A stretch of DNA of 64,000 nucleotides from Onthophagus taurus (GCF_036711975.1 NC_091966.1:40245501-40309500); one strand, 5' to 3'. Shown: positions 11,601 to 23,105, counted from the first letter of the stretch. Translations and numbers: made by a program. Notes: generated by a model not told the origin, from the sequence alone.

Positions 11601-13155
11601 GGTTCGTTCCAACCGCACTTTTGACTGTCAATTGACAGTCACCAGCCTGCGCAGTTGAAAAGTGCCGTTCCATCCGACCCGTGGACGTGCCGCGGACTGG
11701 TCGGCGACAAGTTGTCATGAGTTCCGACGACCGTCGGACGCGTTCATGTATGCGTCCGCGACAAGTCAAATGCGTACCTGGTTTCGACGATGTACGGTTT
11801 GTCACGTTCTTTAACGCTTGCGCATAACAGAGCATAACCCATTTCCAATTGTGCAGCCGGTCTGTTTGTATCTCTTATGGGTATCTTTACCATCAAGCGG
11901 GTCTGTCACGACGAGCTGAGTCTATATCTATGTGGCAAACTACTGGCACTATTTCTCTGAAAATTTGCATACAGCGTTTATCCGAGGTGCTCGTTTCAGC
12001 TAAAATATTTTCAGTGTTCTCCAACTTCCGGTTATACCGGAAATGGACCCCAACTTCGTTATTTTAAATGGAATGTACCAATTTTTATTGAGTTTTCGAG
12101 ATCCCCACTAAATTTTAATATAATTTGATATAAGTCATCATATGTCTAGAGTGCACCATTTATGAATTATTTCAGTTTTTTCGAAAATTATGGCAGATGC
12201 AATCCTTCACAATAAAAGTAATTTTTCGAAATTATACTCGAGCCAAATATTCTCAGGGTTTGCACAGAGAGGACCCATAGTTTACATAACCCTTGAAAAG
12301 TTTTTTAAAAAATTTTACAGATTGGTCAGAAATTTTCCCCGAATTTGCCTATCTCGAAAAGTCGAAAACTTCATATTTTTAAATGGCAACCCTAATTTGG
12401 GGGTTGCTTTTCAAGCATTATGTAAGCTATGGGTCGTCTCTGTGCAAACTTTGGGAATATTTGTAATTTCGAAAAATTATTTTTATTGTGAACGGTTGTA
12501 TCCGCCCAAATTTTCGAAATTTTCATAAATGGTGCACTCTAGACATATGATGACTTTATCACATTGTATTAAAATTTGGCGGGGATCTCCAAAATTCAAT
12601 AAAAATTGTTAAAATAACAAAGTTGGGGTTCATTTCCGGTATAACCGCAAGTTGGAGAAATCTGAACAAAATTTTTTACATATAAGACTCAGTTCGTCGT
12701 GACAGACATTTGGATTTGGATTATTCTCTACTCTTTTACATGTTTCTGCTGTTTTGTTTAACACATTTTTAAGAACTTTTATTTCATATGTATGTTTTAT
12801 GACAAGTTTCATACACAAATTAATCAAAAAAGTGTAAAAACATGCATATTTTTATTTAATTTTTCTAGTAAGGGTTATTACGGTTTTTTTACATTTCTAA
12901 TAATGCTACTTTAATTCATTATTGTTAAAAAAATGAGTAAATGGATTTCGTTTGAATTGGCAAATTGTGATTGCAGCGCTAACTATCGGCAGGGTTGGAT
13001 ATAAAACGTACATAGAAATTTCAAACTGTTCCAACAGCGTTGACGAAATGTACGCGTACACGAACGTGTCCACGGACGAACATGCGCAGAAAAAAGTCCT
13101 GTACTAGTCGTGTATGCGTACACGACGAGTCAAATTTGTGCGGTTGGAACGAACC
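11601..13155. mobile_element. Unclassified DNA transposon/MITE with 18-bp TIRs and 5-bp TSD (TATTA)
   Basis: The left end GGTTCGTTCCAACCGCAC is an exact inverted match to the right end. TATTA flanks both sides (11596-11600 and 13156-13160). A related empty site, CAATATTAATGAAG near 52308, confirms the insertion borders. Subterminal parts are unusually GC-rich. Open frames inside (e.g. 11849-12067, 12190-12528) resemble no protein known to me. The interior is mostly a large palindrome. Confidence 0.85.
11898..12710. repeat. Large imperfect palindrome nested in the 1.56-kb element
   Basis: Arms include TCTGTCACGACGAGCTGAGTC (11899) against its inverse near 12705, the ACTTCCGG...CCGGAAATGGACCCC block near 12022 against 12620-12655, and TCTAGAGTGCACCATTTATG near 12144 against 12545. 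It shares the CCGGTATACCGGAA / AACTTCGTTATTTTAAATG core with the MITE at 19754-20522. Confidence 0.8.
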
Positions 13156-14481
13156 TATTAATGAAGTTATGGTCAACTTTCGGTTAGAAATGTCAACGTC
13201 AATTTTAACTTATTGGTAATTGTTGTGAAAAATCCTTTAAAATGAGCCCAAACATGATACGTTTAATTCCAATATTACTCGAGATATAAGCAACTTCCGT
13301 TTTGAAATGTCAATGTCATTTTGACAAATTCTTAATTTTTATAAAATGTCTTAAAATTTATCACAAAAATAAAATACAATAAAAAGAATTAAAAATTAAG
13401 GTTGGTATTAATATTTAATAATTAAATTGCTATCTTCATTGTTGCTAATTTCGGGTTTAACGTTTTTTATTCTAATTTTCTTGTTTTTTGAGATAAGTTC
13501 GTCATCTGTGGACTCATTTTAAACGTTTTTTAATGAAAATGACATTTGAAATTTTATGTCAAAATTGACGTTGACGTTTCAAACCGGAAATGATTTCCAT
13601 TAATATTAAAGTTAAATATGTCGAGTTTGGACTCATTTTAAAAGATTTTTTATGAAGTTGACAAATATGTTAAAATTAAAAGTTGAAAGTTGGAACTTTT
13701 TGTTTTTTTGAGATAAATGCATCAAGTTTGGACTCACTTTAAAGGTTATTTTATGAAGATTATTTTCGAATAATAAAATTAAAGTTGACATTGACAACTG
13801 AAAGTTTTAATTGTTATTTAATCCTAAATTCTTGTACATTTTAATTGATCTAAAAATTTTTTTTTTGATTTAATCCACTTGCCTTGCTTATAATTTCATC
13901 CATTTACCTATTTTGAATTTAATACAACCTTTAAATCCAATTAATTATGTGTTTTTCATTAAAATAACTTAAATTCAACGTCAATTTTGACAAGCAAGTG
14001 CAATATTTGGATATTAATCACCATGGTAACCGAGTAAAGTTGGATAACCTTAAAGTAATACAATTTTATTCCGATTGTTTTTATCAATTCTAACCTAATT
14101 TTTATTAATTTTAAACCAATTCGAATTCTTTACGATCGATTTTCAGTTAAATACAGCTTTTTAAACCAATTTAGACTTTTTTTCTTAAAAAAACTTAAAT
14201 TCAATTTCAATTTTGACAAGCTTGCACACTTGTAATATTTGGATCTTAATCACCATGGTAACCGAGTCAAGTTGGATAACCTACCAATAATAAAATTATA
14301 ATCGTTAATATTTCGCTTTATATTTTAATATTTTTAAAATTTTTTTTTTATAGTTTTGTATATTGCTTCTTAAGTGAAATACACTGTATAAATAAAAACA
14401 TAGAAATGTCAATTGTTCCAATGACGTCACAGCAAGACCTTTGCGGGGGGATATGTTCATAACAACAGCTCAACGGACCTT

Positions 14482-14876
14482 GATACATCGAACGTGAAGT
14501 TAACACACCACTTCATTACGTAGGTACTGGTAGGTACTTGACAAGTTGAGCTCACTTATGTATAGGTGTATTTTTTAATCTGATGTCAAATTGAAGAAAC
14601 GAAAACTATTAAAAACATCGTAACGTTAATAAAATTAAAATTTAATTTGTGTTAAATAATTGTAGATATAAAAATTGAATTAAGTAAATTATTTATAAAA
14701 GTATTAATTTAATTAATCCGGTTTTTTTTTAAATATTTTTTTAACTAATATCGTATTAAAATGAATGTGGTGTATGTATAGATGTCAAAAATAAACTAAT
14801 TGTCATTTTGACGTTTTGTTGTTAACCGCACTTTTTGAATTTTTCGTTATTATTATTATAATTAATAATAATTATA
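14482..14876 (+). promoter_or_regulatory. PPIL1 promoter region, copy 2
   Basis: Near-identical to 10433-10831 with small indels. It ends directly at the ATG of intact PPIL1, so it is the likely working promoter of that gene. Confidence 0.65.
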
Positions 14877-15460
14877 ATGGCTATGTTGGCGGTACAAGGT
14901 GTTAATCAAACGGGAATTCCCGATAAAATGTGGCAACCGCCTTTTGTTGTATTAGAAACAACGTTAGTTGAAATATTTTTTTAATTTCTTGAAATAATCG
15001 CTTTTTTTGCAGAATGGGTGAAATTACAATAGAATTATATTGGAAACACGCCCCACAAACTTGTAGGAACTTTGCTGAATTAGTCCGGCGGGGTTATTAT
15101 AACAGTACGATTTTTCATAGGATAATTCGTGATTTTATGATACAAGGGGGTGATCCTACGGGTACAGGAAAAGGTGGGGTTTCAATTTATGGTCAAACTT
15201 TTAAAGACGAGATTCACCCCGAATTAAAACACACCGGGGCGGGGATTCTTTCGATGGCTAATGCTGGTCCGGATACGAATGGATCTCAATTCTTCATTAC
15301 TTTAGCTCCTACACAGTGGTTGGATGGTAAACACGCTATATTTGGTCGTGTACATTCCGGAATGACCGTTGTTAAAAGAATTGGGTTGGTGGAAACCGAT
15401 AAAAACGATAAACCAGTGGATGAGGTTAAAATAACAAGGGGAAAAGTATTAAAATCTTGA
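14877..15460 (+). CDS. PPIL1: Peptidyl-prolyl cis-trans isomerase-like 1 (spliceosomal cyclophilin)
   Basis: Two exons, 14877-14962 and 15013-15460, encode 177 residues; the human protein has 166. PPIL1 is a nuclear cyclophilin of the activated spliceosome that binds SKIP/SNW1 and isomerises prolyl bonds. Family words are [54 protein letters not shown] and [13 protein letters not shown]; the catalytic Arg is in FHRII. The N terminus [20 protein letters not shown] is longer than in vertebrates. The same ATG is kept in the broken upstream copy, which supports this start. A GAATAAAA signal lies ~35 bases after the stop. The gene is intact, and a truncated duplicate lies 4 kb upstream. Confidence 0.95.
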
Positions 15461-15782
15461 TTATTTTTAAAATTTGTGATACATTTTTATATTGAATAAA
15501 AATAAACCAAAATATTCTAAAAATAACCCACTTTTATTTAGATTTTGACGTCATAAAAGAATTACAAAACAACTTGAAATAAAAAATAATGAGATTGATG
15601 AGCACATTCTAACCTCAAAAAAAAAAAACGATCATATCGATTGTACGTGATTATTTGTTTTGTGATAATATGGCTTGATTTACTCGATAAATTCCTCGAA
15701 ATATAACAGAAAAGTCGCTTTTCACGCGTACTTATCTAAAATGAACCGTGAGAAATAAAGAAAGCGACCTATTTAAAGGAAT

Positions 15783-16833
15783 ATGAGTAATATTTTAGTG
15801 CATCCTTTAAGTGATAATCCAACGGCGGCCTGGAAAGAGATTTGTAAAACCCAAAAATTATTTAAAGTTAACGTTAAATTACCCGCTAAACCACCGAATG
15901 ATAACCAAATTCGTTTCGTGTGTATGAGTGACACCCACTCGTTGGTTCATAACATTAAATATGATATTCCCGATGGTGATGTTTTTATTCACGCTGGAGA
16001 TTTTTCACGGTGCGGTCATATAGATGAAGTTAAAGAGTTTAATAAATGGATAGGTAATAAATTTAATTAGTTTTTATTTAGGTTTTAAACATTTTTTTTA
16101 AGGAACTTTGCCCCATAAACATAAAATCGTAATCAGTGGGAACCACGAATTAAGTTTTGACCCGAAATTTATAGATGTGTTTAAAAAGAAATTTGAGCCT
16201 TCATCAAGACACAGAGAAATCTTCCATTGTCCGAGTTACGGAAAAGGTGAAGATGATATCAAAGAAGCTGTTCACACCGAAAATATAAGACATTATTTAA
16301 CGAATTGTACTTATTTGGAAGACGCTGGATTGGAATTGTATGGAATTAAAATATACGGAACGCCCTGGTAATAAAATTTTTAAAATTATGTTTCTCCGAA
16401 AATAAAATTCTATTTTAGGCAACCATCCTTTGGCAATTGGGGGTTTAATTTAGAACGCGGCTCAGAGTGTCTTCAGAAATGGAATCTAATCCCGGAAAAC
16501 ACTGATATTTTAATAACACATACCCCACCAGTCGGACACGGAGATTTAGTGTGTTCGGGAATAAGGGCTGGTTGTGTTGAACTCTTAACAACTGTCCAGG
16601 AGAGAGTTAAACCGAAATATCACATTTTCGGGCATATTCATGAAGGTTATTTTTTATTAATTTTAAAATTACAAATAATTAATAAAATAAAATGAAATTT
16701 TTTAGGTTATGGAGTGTCATCTGATGGTAAAATTATTTATATTAATGCTTCAACGTGTGATATAAACTACATGCCTAATAATTTACCTATTGTTTTTGAT
16801 TATCCCATCCCTGAGGGATTTTCAAAGAATTAG
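15783..16833 (+). CDS. MPPED1/2-type metallophosphoesterase
   Basis: Four exons: 15783-16053, 16103-16367, 16419-16645 and 16706-16833, giving 296 residues (human MPPED2 has 294). Introns are 49-60 bp. Metal-binding motifs of the calcineurin-like fold are in order: SDTH (D50, H52), AGDFSRCGH (D73), SGNHELSFD (N104, H105), THTPPVGHGD and FGHIHEGYG. The spacing and GNHELSFD match the UPF0046/MPPED family (brain protein 239 relatives), cytosolic phosphodiesterases of uncertain substrate. It lies 320 bp after PPIL1 on the same strand, with no sign of a shared transcript. Paralogue choice (MPPED1 or 2) cannot be made, so no symbol is given. Confidence 0.9.
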
Positions 16834-17600
16834 GAACTCAATAGACTTGATAGGATTAGTATAAAACGATATTATCGGCCACACTTTAGAGGATAGGTAC
16901 ACTTTTTTATTCATATTTTTTATTAATTTTTTAACACACCTTAAATTATGTTGAGATATTAATATGCTTAAAACTCAGTGTGTTGAGAAGTTAATTTCTA
17001 TAATTTATAACACCACTAACATTTTCTTTATTTAATTTAATAATTATCATCCTTTTTTACTGGTTTTTTATTTTTAACAATGTAGAGTTTGTTTGTAGAG
17101 TTTTTAACATCTTTTACGTAATAAAACAACACAATTTCGTGATAACTTTGTCTTCTTATTGCTAAGAAAACGTTGAATGTTGTAGTATGCTTTCTATTTT
17201 ATTGTAGTTTGTGTGAGTATTAATTTAGAAACGTAATTTCTCTGTATATCAAATTTATATTTGTTATTCTCTATTTTTTAATTCGGAGGAGTGTTTTCAA
17301 ATTGAAGCGTCAAAAAGAAGGGTTGCTATTGGTCAGTTTTATGCAAAAATTACACTAGGAAGATTTGAGATGTTGTCGACCGCCTAGAAACATTCAGCCA
17401 CACGTCTCTTTGTATGCCGAAACCCGAATGATTCTATACCTTTTCAAGTTCAAATTGGCATTAACCCTTTCTGTCCCAAGACAGAATTAAATCGCTATCA
17501 AAATACACGCAGTAAAGGCCTTTGGAATCAATTTTAGTAAAATATGCAATCCCTCCATTCCAATAAATTCTTTATTACGTTAGCATCAACATTTACATCT
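16834..17600. other. Gene-free spacer after the metallophosphoesterase
   Basis: AT-rich spacer. Around 17385-17440 a short stretch (CATTCAGCCACACGTCTCTTTG, CCCGAATGATTCTA) resembles the hairpin part of the GTTCTAG repeat family. No gene seen. Confidence 0.5.
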
Positions 17601-18860
17601 TGTCACAAAAGATGCTAATTTACAAATTACTGGAGGCTATATTTATTGAAATTAAGGAATGAAACTTATTTTAAATTAAAGCTCAAAGCTTTCTCTTTAA
17701 AATGATGTATAATAATTGATGGGTTGGATTGGAAAAATATTGAGAAAAAAAATGTTGAAACAAAACTTACATTTTCGTATAACCTGAAAGTGTCAAAAAG
17801 GATGATAATTTAAAAATTCCTGGAAGCCGTCTTTATTGAAAATAGGAAATGAGACTCATTTTAAATTAAAGATCAAAGCTTTCTCTTTAAAATGATGTAT
17901 AATAATTGATGGGTTGGATTGGAAAAATATTGAGAAAAAAAATATTGAAACAAAACTTACATTTTCTTATAACCTAAAAGTGTCAAAAAAGATGCTAATT
18001 TAAAAATTCCTGGAGGCTGTATTTATTGAAATTAAGGAATGAAACTTATTTTAAATTAAAGCTCAAAGCTTTCTCTTTAAAATGATGTATAATAATTGAT
18101 GGGTTGGATTGGAAAAATATTGAGAAAAAAAATGTTGAAATAAAACTTACATTTTCGTATAACCTAAAAGTGTCAAAAAAGATACATACTAATTTAAAAA
18201 TTTCTGGAAGCCGTATTTATTGAAATTAAGGAATGAGACTTATTCTAAATTAAAGCTCAAAGCTTTCTCTTTAAAATGATGTATAATAATTGTTGGGTTG
18301 GATCGGAAAAATATTGAGAAAAAAAATGTTGAAACAAAACTTACATTTTCGTATAACCTAAAAGTGTCAAATAAGATGCTAATTTAAAAATTCCTGAAAA
18401 CCGTATTTATTGAAATTAAGAAATGAGACTTATTTTAAATTAAAGCTCAAAGCTTTCTCTTTAAAATGATGTATAATAATTGTTGGGTTGGATTGGAAAA
18501 ATATTGAGAAAAAAATGTTGAAACAAAACTTACATTTTCGTACAACCTCAAAATGTCAAAAAAGATGCTAATTTAAAAATTCCTGGAGGCTGTATTTATT
18601 GAAATTAAGAAATGAAACTTATTTTAAATTAAAGCTCAAAGCTTTCTCTTTAAAATGGTGTATAATAATTGTTGGGTTGGATTGGAAAAATATTGAGAAA
18701 AAAAAAGTTGAAATATAACATATTTTCGTATAACCTAAAAGTGTCAAAAAGATGTTAATTTAAAAATTTGGAAGCCGTATTTATTTAAATTAAGGAATGA
18801 GACTTATTCTAAATTAAAGTGTCAAAAAAGATGCTAATTTAAAAATTCCTTATATTGTTT
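17600..18860. repeat. Satellite array, ~189-bp unit, about 7 copies
   Basis: Units marked by CTGGAGGCTGTATTTATTG-like text occur near 17630, 17821, 18009, 18206, 18395, 18583 and 18765. Each also carries AAGCTCAAAGCTTTCTCTTT, GGGTTGGATTGGAAAAATAT and ACATTTTCGTATAACCT. Divergence between units is low (a few per cent). A partial unit ends at ~18850. Confidence 0.93.
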
Positions 18861-19029
18861 CTGCTCATGTTAACAAAACGCAAAAACTTTTTTGATTCTT
18901 TTCTTAAGTCCCTTTCCAGAGATTTGACATATACTCGACGATCCTGTCGTATACTCTGGATGGTTTAACTAGCGCAGCATACAATGAATTTTTACATAAC
19001 AATTTAATAGATCTGCTTGACTATGTACC

Positions 19030-19250
19030 AGATGTAATATGGTTTTCCAGCATGATGGATACCCTTCACACTATTCCCAAAATGTTCAAAATTCATTAAA
19101 TGAAATGTTTACTAATCATTGGATTGAAAGAGGAGTCCTGATTTGATGCCCCTTGATTTTTATGTGTGGGGCCACATGAAAGAAAGGGTGTATGTTACAC
19201 AAGTCAACTCTAAGGATGAATTAATAGTAAAAATTCAAAACGAAGCATAT
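19030..19250 (+). pseudogene. mariner/Tc1-type transposase relic
   Basis: Plus-strand fragments read FQHDGYPSHYSQNVQNSLNE, NHWIERG, then after a stop PLDFYVWGHMKERVYVTQVN and SKDELIVKIQ. These are the second Asp region and the PLDFxxWGxxK block typical of IS630/Tc1/mariner transposases. Frameshifts and the short length show it is dead. Sequence to 19740 is repetitive spacer, with a block near 19600-19660 also found at 49180-49245. Confidence 0.8.
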
Positions 19251-19753
19251 GTTTTAAAAACGTCAATTACAATTACCCCCCGTAACTCAAATATGAATTT
19301 TAATTTCCGTTTCGAGTTGCAGAAATTGGTCATTTTTCGATTTTGGTCGAACAGTATGTTCACAACTTTGGGATTTTGTACGCCCTTAAATGAAAACACT
19401 CTCCCGTAAATTTTTGTATAGGGAATGTTCTAAGAGTGCTAAACTCAAATATTAATTTTAATTTACGTTTTGAATTGCAAAAAATCGGTCATTTTTCGAT
19501 TTTAAAATCTATGGCTAACTTCACAACCATATATTTTATGCTTACTAGTCGTCTTAAGAGAGGTAGAGCTAAACGGAATGTTTATAATTCTAGTAATCTC
19601 AAATTATATTGACATGTTACATTTTATGTAGGACAAAGCATGTAGGTACACCCCGGTTTTTATTATTTTTAATCAAATAAGTAGTTACATTCGTTTATTA
19701 TGTAAACGTGACTTTTCATTTTACTCCTTCGAATTAAAAAATAGAGTATAATA

Positions 19754-20522
19754 TACCGGGTGTCACACTTAACTGGTTTGTTAGAACTTTTTTAGGTTCC
19801 ACTATTCGTACAGTTTTGAAATGTTGTTAGCATGGGTTGTTTATTCGGAACTTCCGATCTAAAATATTTTCAAGATGGCCACTTCCGGTATACCGAAAGT
19901 AGACCATAACTTCGTTATTTTAAATGAAATGCTATCTTTTAACTGTGCGTAAAAAAATATGCTGACTTTCATAAGAGTTATTGGTACCTAGCGTTTTCCG
20001 TTTTCGAGTTATTTTGATTTTAAGTTTCTTTTTTGACAATTTCGACTTTCTTGCCATTGAATATGGAGAAACAGTAATTCAATTTTTGACCAGTCTGTAT
20101 AAGATACTACGATACAACAAATGACAATCTATTTGACAGCATCTGAAGAGTAATCGTGCCAATGTAGATCTTTTTTGAATGAACGAAACCTGAGATATGG
20201 GGTTTTAAAGAGCTTGTTGAAATTTACGAGAAAAAGCTTAAAACCAAAATAACTCGAAAACGAAAAACGCTAGGTACCAATAACTTTTATCAAAGTCAAC
20301 CTATTTTTTCACTTACAATTAAACGGTGTAATAAAAACTATAGCATTCCATTTAAAATAACAAAGTTATAGTCTACTTCCGGTAAACCGGAAGTGGCGGC
20401 CATCTTGAAAATATTTTAGATCGAAAGTTCCGAATGAACAAACCATGCTACCAAATTTTCAAATCCACGAATAGTGGCACCTGAAAAAGTTCTAAGGAAC
20501 CAATTACGTGAAACACCCTGTA
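19754..20522. mobile_element. Palindromic MITE with TACMGGGTGT ends
   Basis: The left end TACCGGGTGTCACACTTAAC pairs with the right end, whose reverse complement begins TACAGGGTGTTTCACGTAAT. The arms continue inward for ~200 bases (AGAACTTTTTTAGGTTCC, CATGGGTTGTTTATTCGGAAC, AAATATTTTCAAGATGGCC, CTTCCGGTATACCG). No coding potential. The internal core is shared with the palindrome at 11898-12710. Confidence 0.88.
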
Positions 20523-20979
20523 TTTAAAAATATTTTACTGGTTAAATTTTAAAAGTGACATTTAAAGTCAAATTTGACAGTTAACCTATAAAGTAAAATT
20601 GGTTTTATTTTAATTATTTTTAATAAATTTGTATTTTTACATTAATTTTAAGTTCCAAATTCATTTTTCGAATGATATTTCATAATTCGGTGGGTTTCTT
20701 ATAAAAGAACTGAGAAATTTTTTTTTATAACCTCAAAATATTAAAAATGAACTAATTGTTATTATTTGTCTTAAAATAGATGGTTTTGCCTTTAATTTCA
20801 GATATCAATCAACAATAAATTCCTTAATAAAGATTATTCGATTTTTTAATATTTTATTAAATGGTTTTAAAATCGTTTCGATGTTATAATCGGTGATGGT
20901 GATATCGAGAGATTACAAAAAAATTATTTATATAATAAATAAGAAAATTGTTTCAGGATTATAAAAATAAATCTGCACA

Positions 20980-22290
20980 ATGTCTTCTAAAACGGAATTA
21001 ACCACGTTAACAGAAGAAAATCTTTATAAACAACCCGAAGAGATCTTCGATGTCATTCAAAAAATCGGTGAGGGTTCTTTCGGAAGTGTTTACAAATCAA
21101 TTCATAAAGAAACCAATCAAATATTGGCGATTAAACAGGTTGCCGTTGATAGTGATCTTCAAGAAATCATCAAGGAAATTTCAATAATGCAACAATGTCA
21201 TTCGCCGTACATCGTAAAATATTACGGAAGTTTTTTTAAAGATACAACATTATGGATTGTTATGGAATATTGTAGTTTGGGTTCAGTTTCTGATATAATC
21301 AAATTGCGTAAAAAAACTTTAACGGAAGATGAAATTGCTTGTATTTTATCCGACGTGCTTAAAGGATTGGAATATTTACATAGAAAAAAAATGATTCATC
21401 GTGATATAAAAGCGGGAAACGTTCTTTTAAACTCAGAGGGACACGCAAAATTAGCAGATTTTGGAATAACGGCTCAATTAACACATAACATCACGAAATG
21501 CAACACAATGATTGGAACACCTTATTGGATGGCCCCCGAAGTTATTTTAGAAATCGGATATGATTCTTTAGCTGATATTTGGAGTTTAGGAGTGACAGCC
21601 TTAGAAATGGCTGAAGGTAAACCACCATACGCCGATATCCATCCAATGAGGGCCCTTTTTATGATTCCAACAAGACCGCCACCATCATTTCAAGAATTAG
21701 ATAAGTGGAGTGCCCCTTTTATCGATTTTGTTAGTGTATGTTTAGTAAAAAATCGCGTTGAACGTGCAAAAGCAACAGATTTAAGATATCACGAATTTAT
21801 AATGACCGGTAAAGGACCTAACGTACTTAGTGAGATAATTTCCGACGTAAATTCCATTAAAAATAAACAAAGTAATAATGTGAGTAAAAGTAGTGAAGAA
21901 AATAATAAAAAAAATGTCGGTAAAGATGATGATACGTTAAAAGACGTGTGTTGTGGAAAGAGTGATGAACAATTTGGGCAAAGTATGAATACGACCAAAA
22001 TTAATCTCACCAATGGGAAACAATACGGTAGTAGAGGAAGTAAAGAATTGGGGAAGGAAGTTCACGAGTTGGGAACAAGCAATTTCGATAATATGGCCAT
22101 GTCAATTTCAGACTTTTTCGATTTCAAAGTTTTAAGTGTATTAAATTACGATGAGTTACAACAGTTAATGATGAAGTTGGATACGGAGATGGAAAAGGAA
22201 ATCAATGAGTTAAGAGAACGGTATTTACTAAAGGAGAAACCCATTTTAGATGCCATCAATGGAAAAAGAAATAGACAACAAAACTTTTAA
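20980..22290 (+). CDS. Intronless hippo/MST-like Ser/Thr kinase with SARAH domain
   Basis: One uninterrupted 436-residue frame. The kinase domain spans ~23-275: GEGSFGSVYK (30-39), ion-pair Lys in AIKQV (K52), HRDIKAGN (D142), DFG (160-162), activation loop NTMIGTPYWMAPE (T176/T180) and IWSLGVTALEMAEGKPPY. After a Lys/Asn/Ser-rich linker, residues ~370-436 form a SARAH coiled coil (FFDFKVLSVLNYDELQ, ERYLLKEKPILDAINGKR) ending RQQNF like MST1/2. This matches Hippo/STK3/STK4, the kinase that activates Warts with Salvador. It is diverged: ITAQLTHNITKCNT replaces the nearly invariant VAGQLTDTMAKRNT, and the linker is short. Lack of introns in a window of intron-bearing genes suggests a retrocopy or an intron-poor paralogue. 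All catalytic residues are present, so it looks functional. A TTTCAG just before the ATG could be a 5' UTR acceptor. Confidence 0.9.
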   Translation: MSSKTELTTLTEENLYKQPEEIFDVIQKIGEGSFGSVYKSIHKETNQILAIKQVAVDSDLQEIIKEISIMQQCHSPYIVKYYGSFFKDTTLWIVMEYCSLGSVSDIIKLRKKTLTEDEIACILSDVLKGLEYLHRKKMIHRDIKAGNVLLNSEGHAKLADFGITAQLTHNITKCNTMIGTPYWMAPEVILEIGYDSLADIWSLGVTALEMAEGKPPYADIHPMRALFMIPTRPPPSFQELDKWSAPFIDFVSVCLVKNRVERAKATDLRYHEFIMTGKGPNVLSEIISDVNSIKNKQSNNVSKSSEENNKKNVGKDDDTLKDVCCGKSDEQFGQSMNTTKINLTNGKQYGSRGSKELGKEVHELGTSNFDNMAMSISDFFDFKVLSVLNYDELQQLMMKLDTEMEKEINELRERYLLKEKPILDAINGKRNRQQNF

Positions 22291-22799
22291 GAAATTAGGT
22301 TAATTTTATTCTTGAGTGCTGTGTTTAAGTAACTTAATTGAATTTTAAATTAATTAATTAATACGAATCCAAGTTTTTCTTTGTGATCAAGTATTTATTA
22401 TTAGTTATATTTAAGTTAATTAATTTTTGACAGCTGTCATTAAGGATTTTTGGTTCGGTTTAAGTATAAAAAATTAATAAAACCCCGTTAATATCCTAAC
22501 ATTCTTTATTTTATTATTCTAATGCTTTTAATTTAATTAAATTGATACGAATCCAAGTTGTCTTTGCGATTAAGTATTTATTATCTATAATTAGGTTAAC
22601 TATTTTGACTTTTGACATGACAGCTGTCATAAAGGATTTTTGGTTAGATTTAAGAATAAAAAATTAATAAAAATCGTTTAATATAGAAACATTCTTTGTT
22701 TTATTCTACTAATTATCTTAACTTAGTTAAATTCTAAATTAATATGAATCCAATTTATTATTATGTATATTTAGGTTAATTATTTTGACATGACTCAAA

Positions 22800-23105
22800 A
22801 ACCCTGAGACAACTAGAAAATTTGAACAAGAACTAGAAGAACAAATGGATAGCACATGTGAAGACATTGAATAAGAAATATACTCCGCCACATATACAGG
22901 CCAAATATACGGCCATCTAGAAAGGTTAGCTGAAGCAAATGTTCCGCCAAACAGTTTTTAGAACCTGCAAAATAGCAGATATAAGGACCGCGTGGAAAAA
23001 ATCTAGAAATGCTGGGAGTTAGAAACTAGAAGGTCAAGGCACGAGATAGAAGAGAGTGGAAGCTGAACCTAGAACAAGCAAAGACCCACCTGGGGTTGTG
23101 GTGCC
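22800..23105 (+). mobile_element. LINE 3' tail fragment (ORF2 C terminus)
   Basis: In one plus frame near 22995-23105 it reads MLGVRN, stop, KVKARDRREWKLNLEQAK then THLGLWCQYNDD, the usual tail of insect LINE ORF2 proteins. It is truncated at the 5' side and sits between two satellite units. Confidence 0.6.

Larger units (their letters stand above)
11066..14482. mobile_element. 3.4-kb composite insertion between the two PPIL1 copies
   Basis: The left end reads CAAGGTCCATTGAG and the right end, in reverse complement, CAAGGTCCGTTGAG. GTGACGTCATTGGA occurs in both ends about 80 bases in, so the ends are imperfect inverted repeats of ~100 bp. Inside are a copy of the TGACAT composite repeat (11340-11600 plus 13161-13800), a 1.56-kb inverted-end element inserted in it, and two related ~80-bp stretches (13976-14052 and 14200-14282) sharing ATCACCATGGTAACCGAGT. 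No protein domain was recognised. Confidence 0.7.

Noticed and set aside
11560-12528. Open frames inside the 1.56-kb element considered as a transposase
   Set aside because: They are short, lie on both strands across a palindrome, and contain no DDE or zinc-finger pattern.
17600-18860. Regular repeats considered as a CRISPR-like array
   Set aside because: Units are long (~189 bp) and continuous, without unique spacers, and the genome is clearly an animal's.
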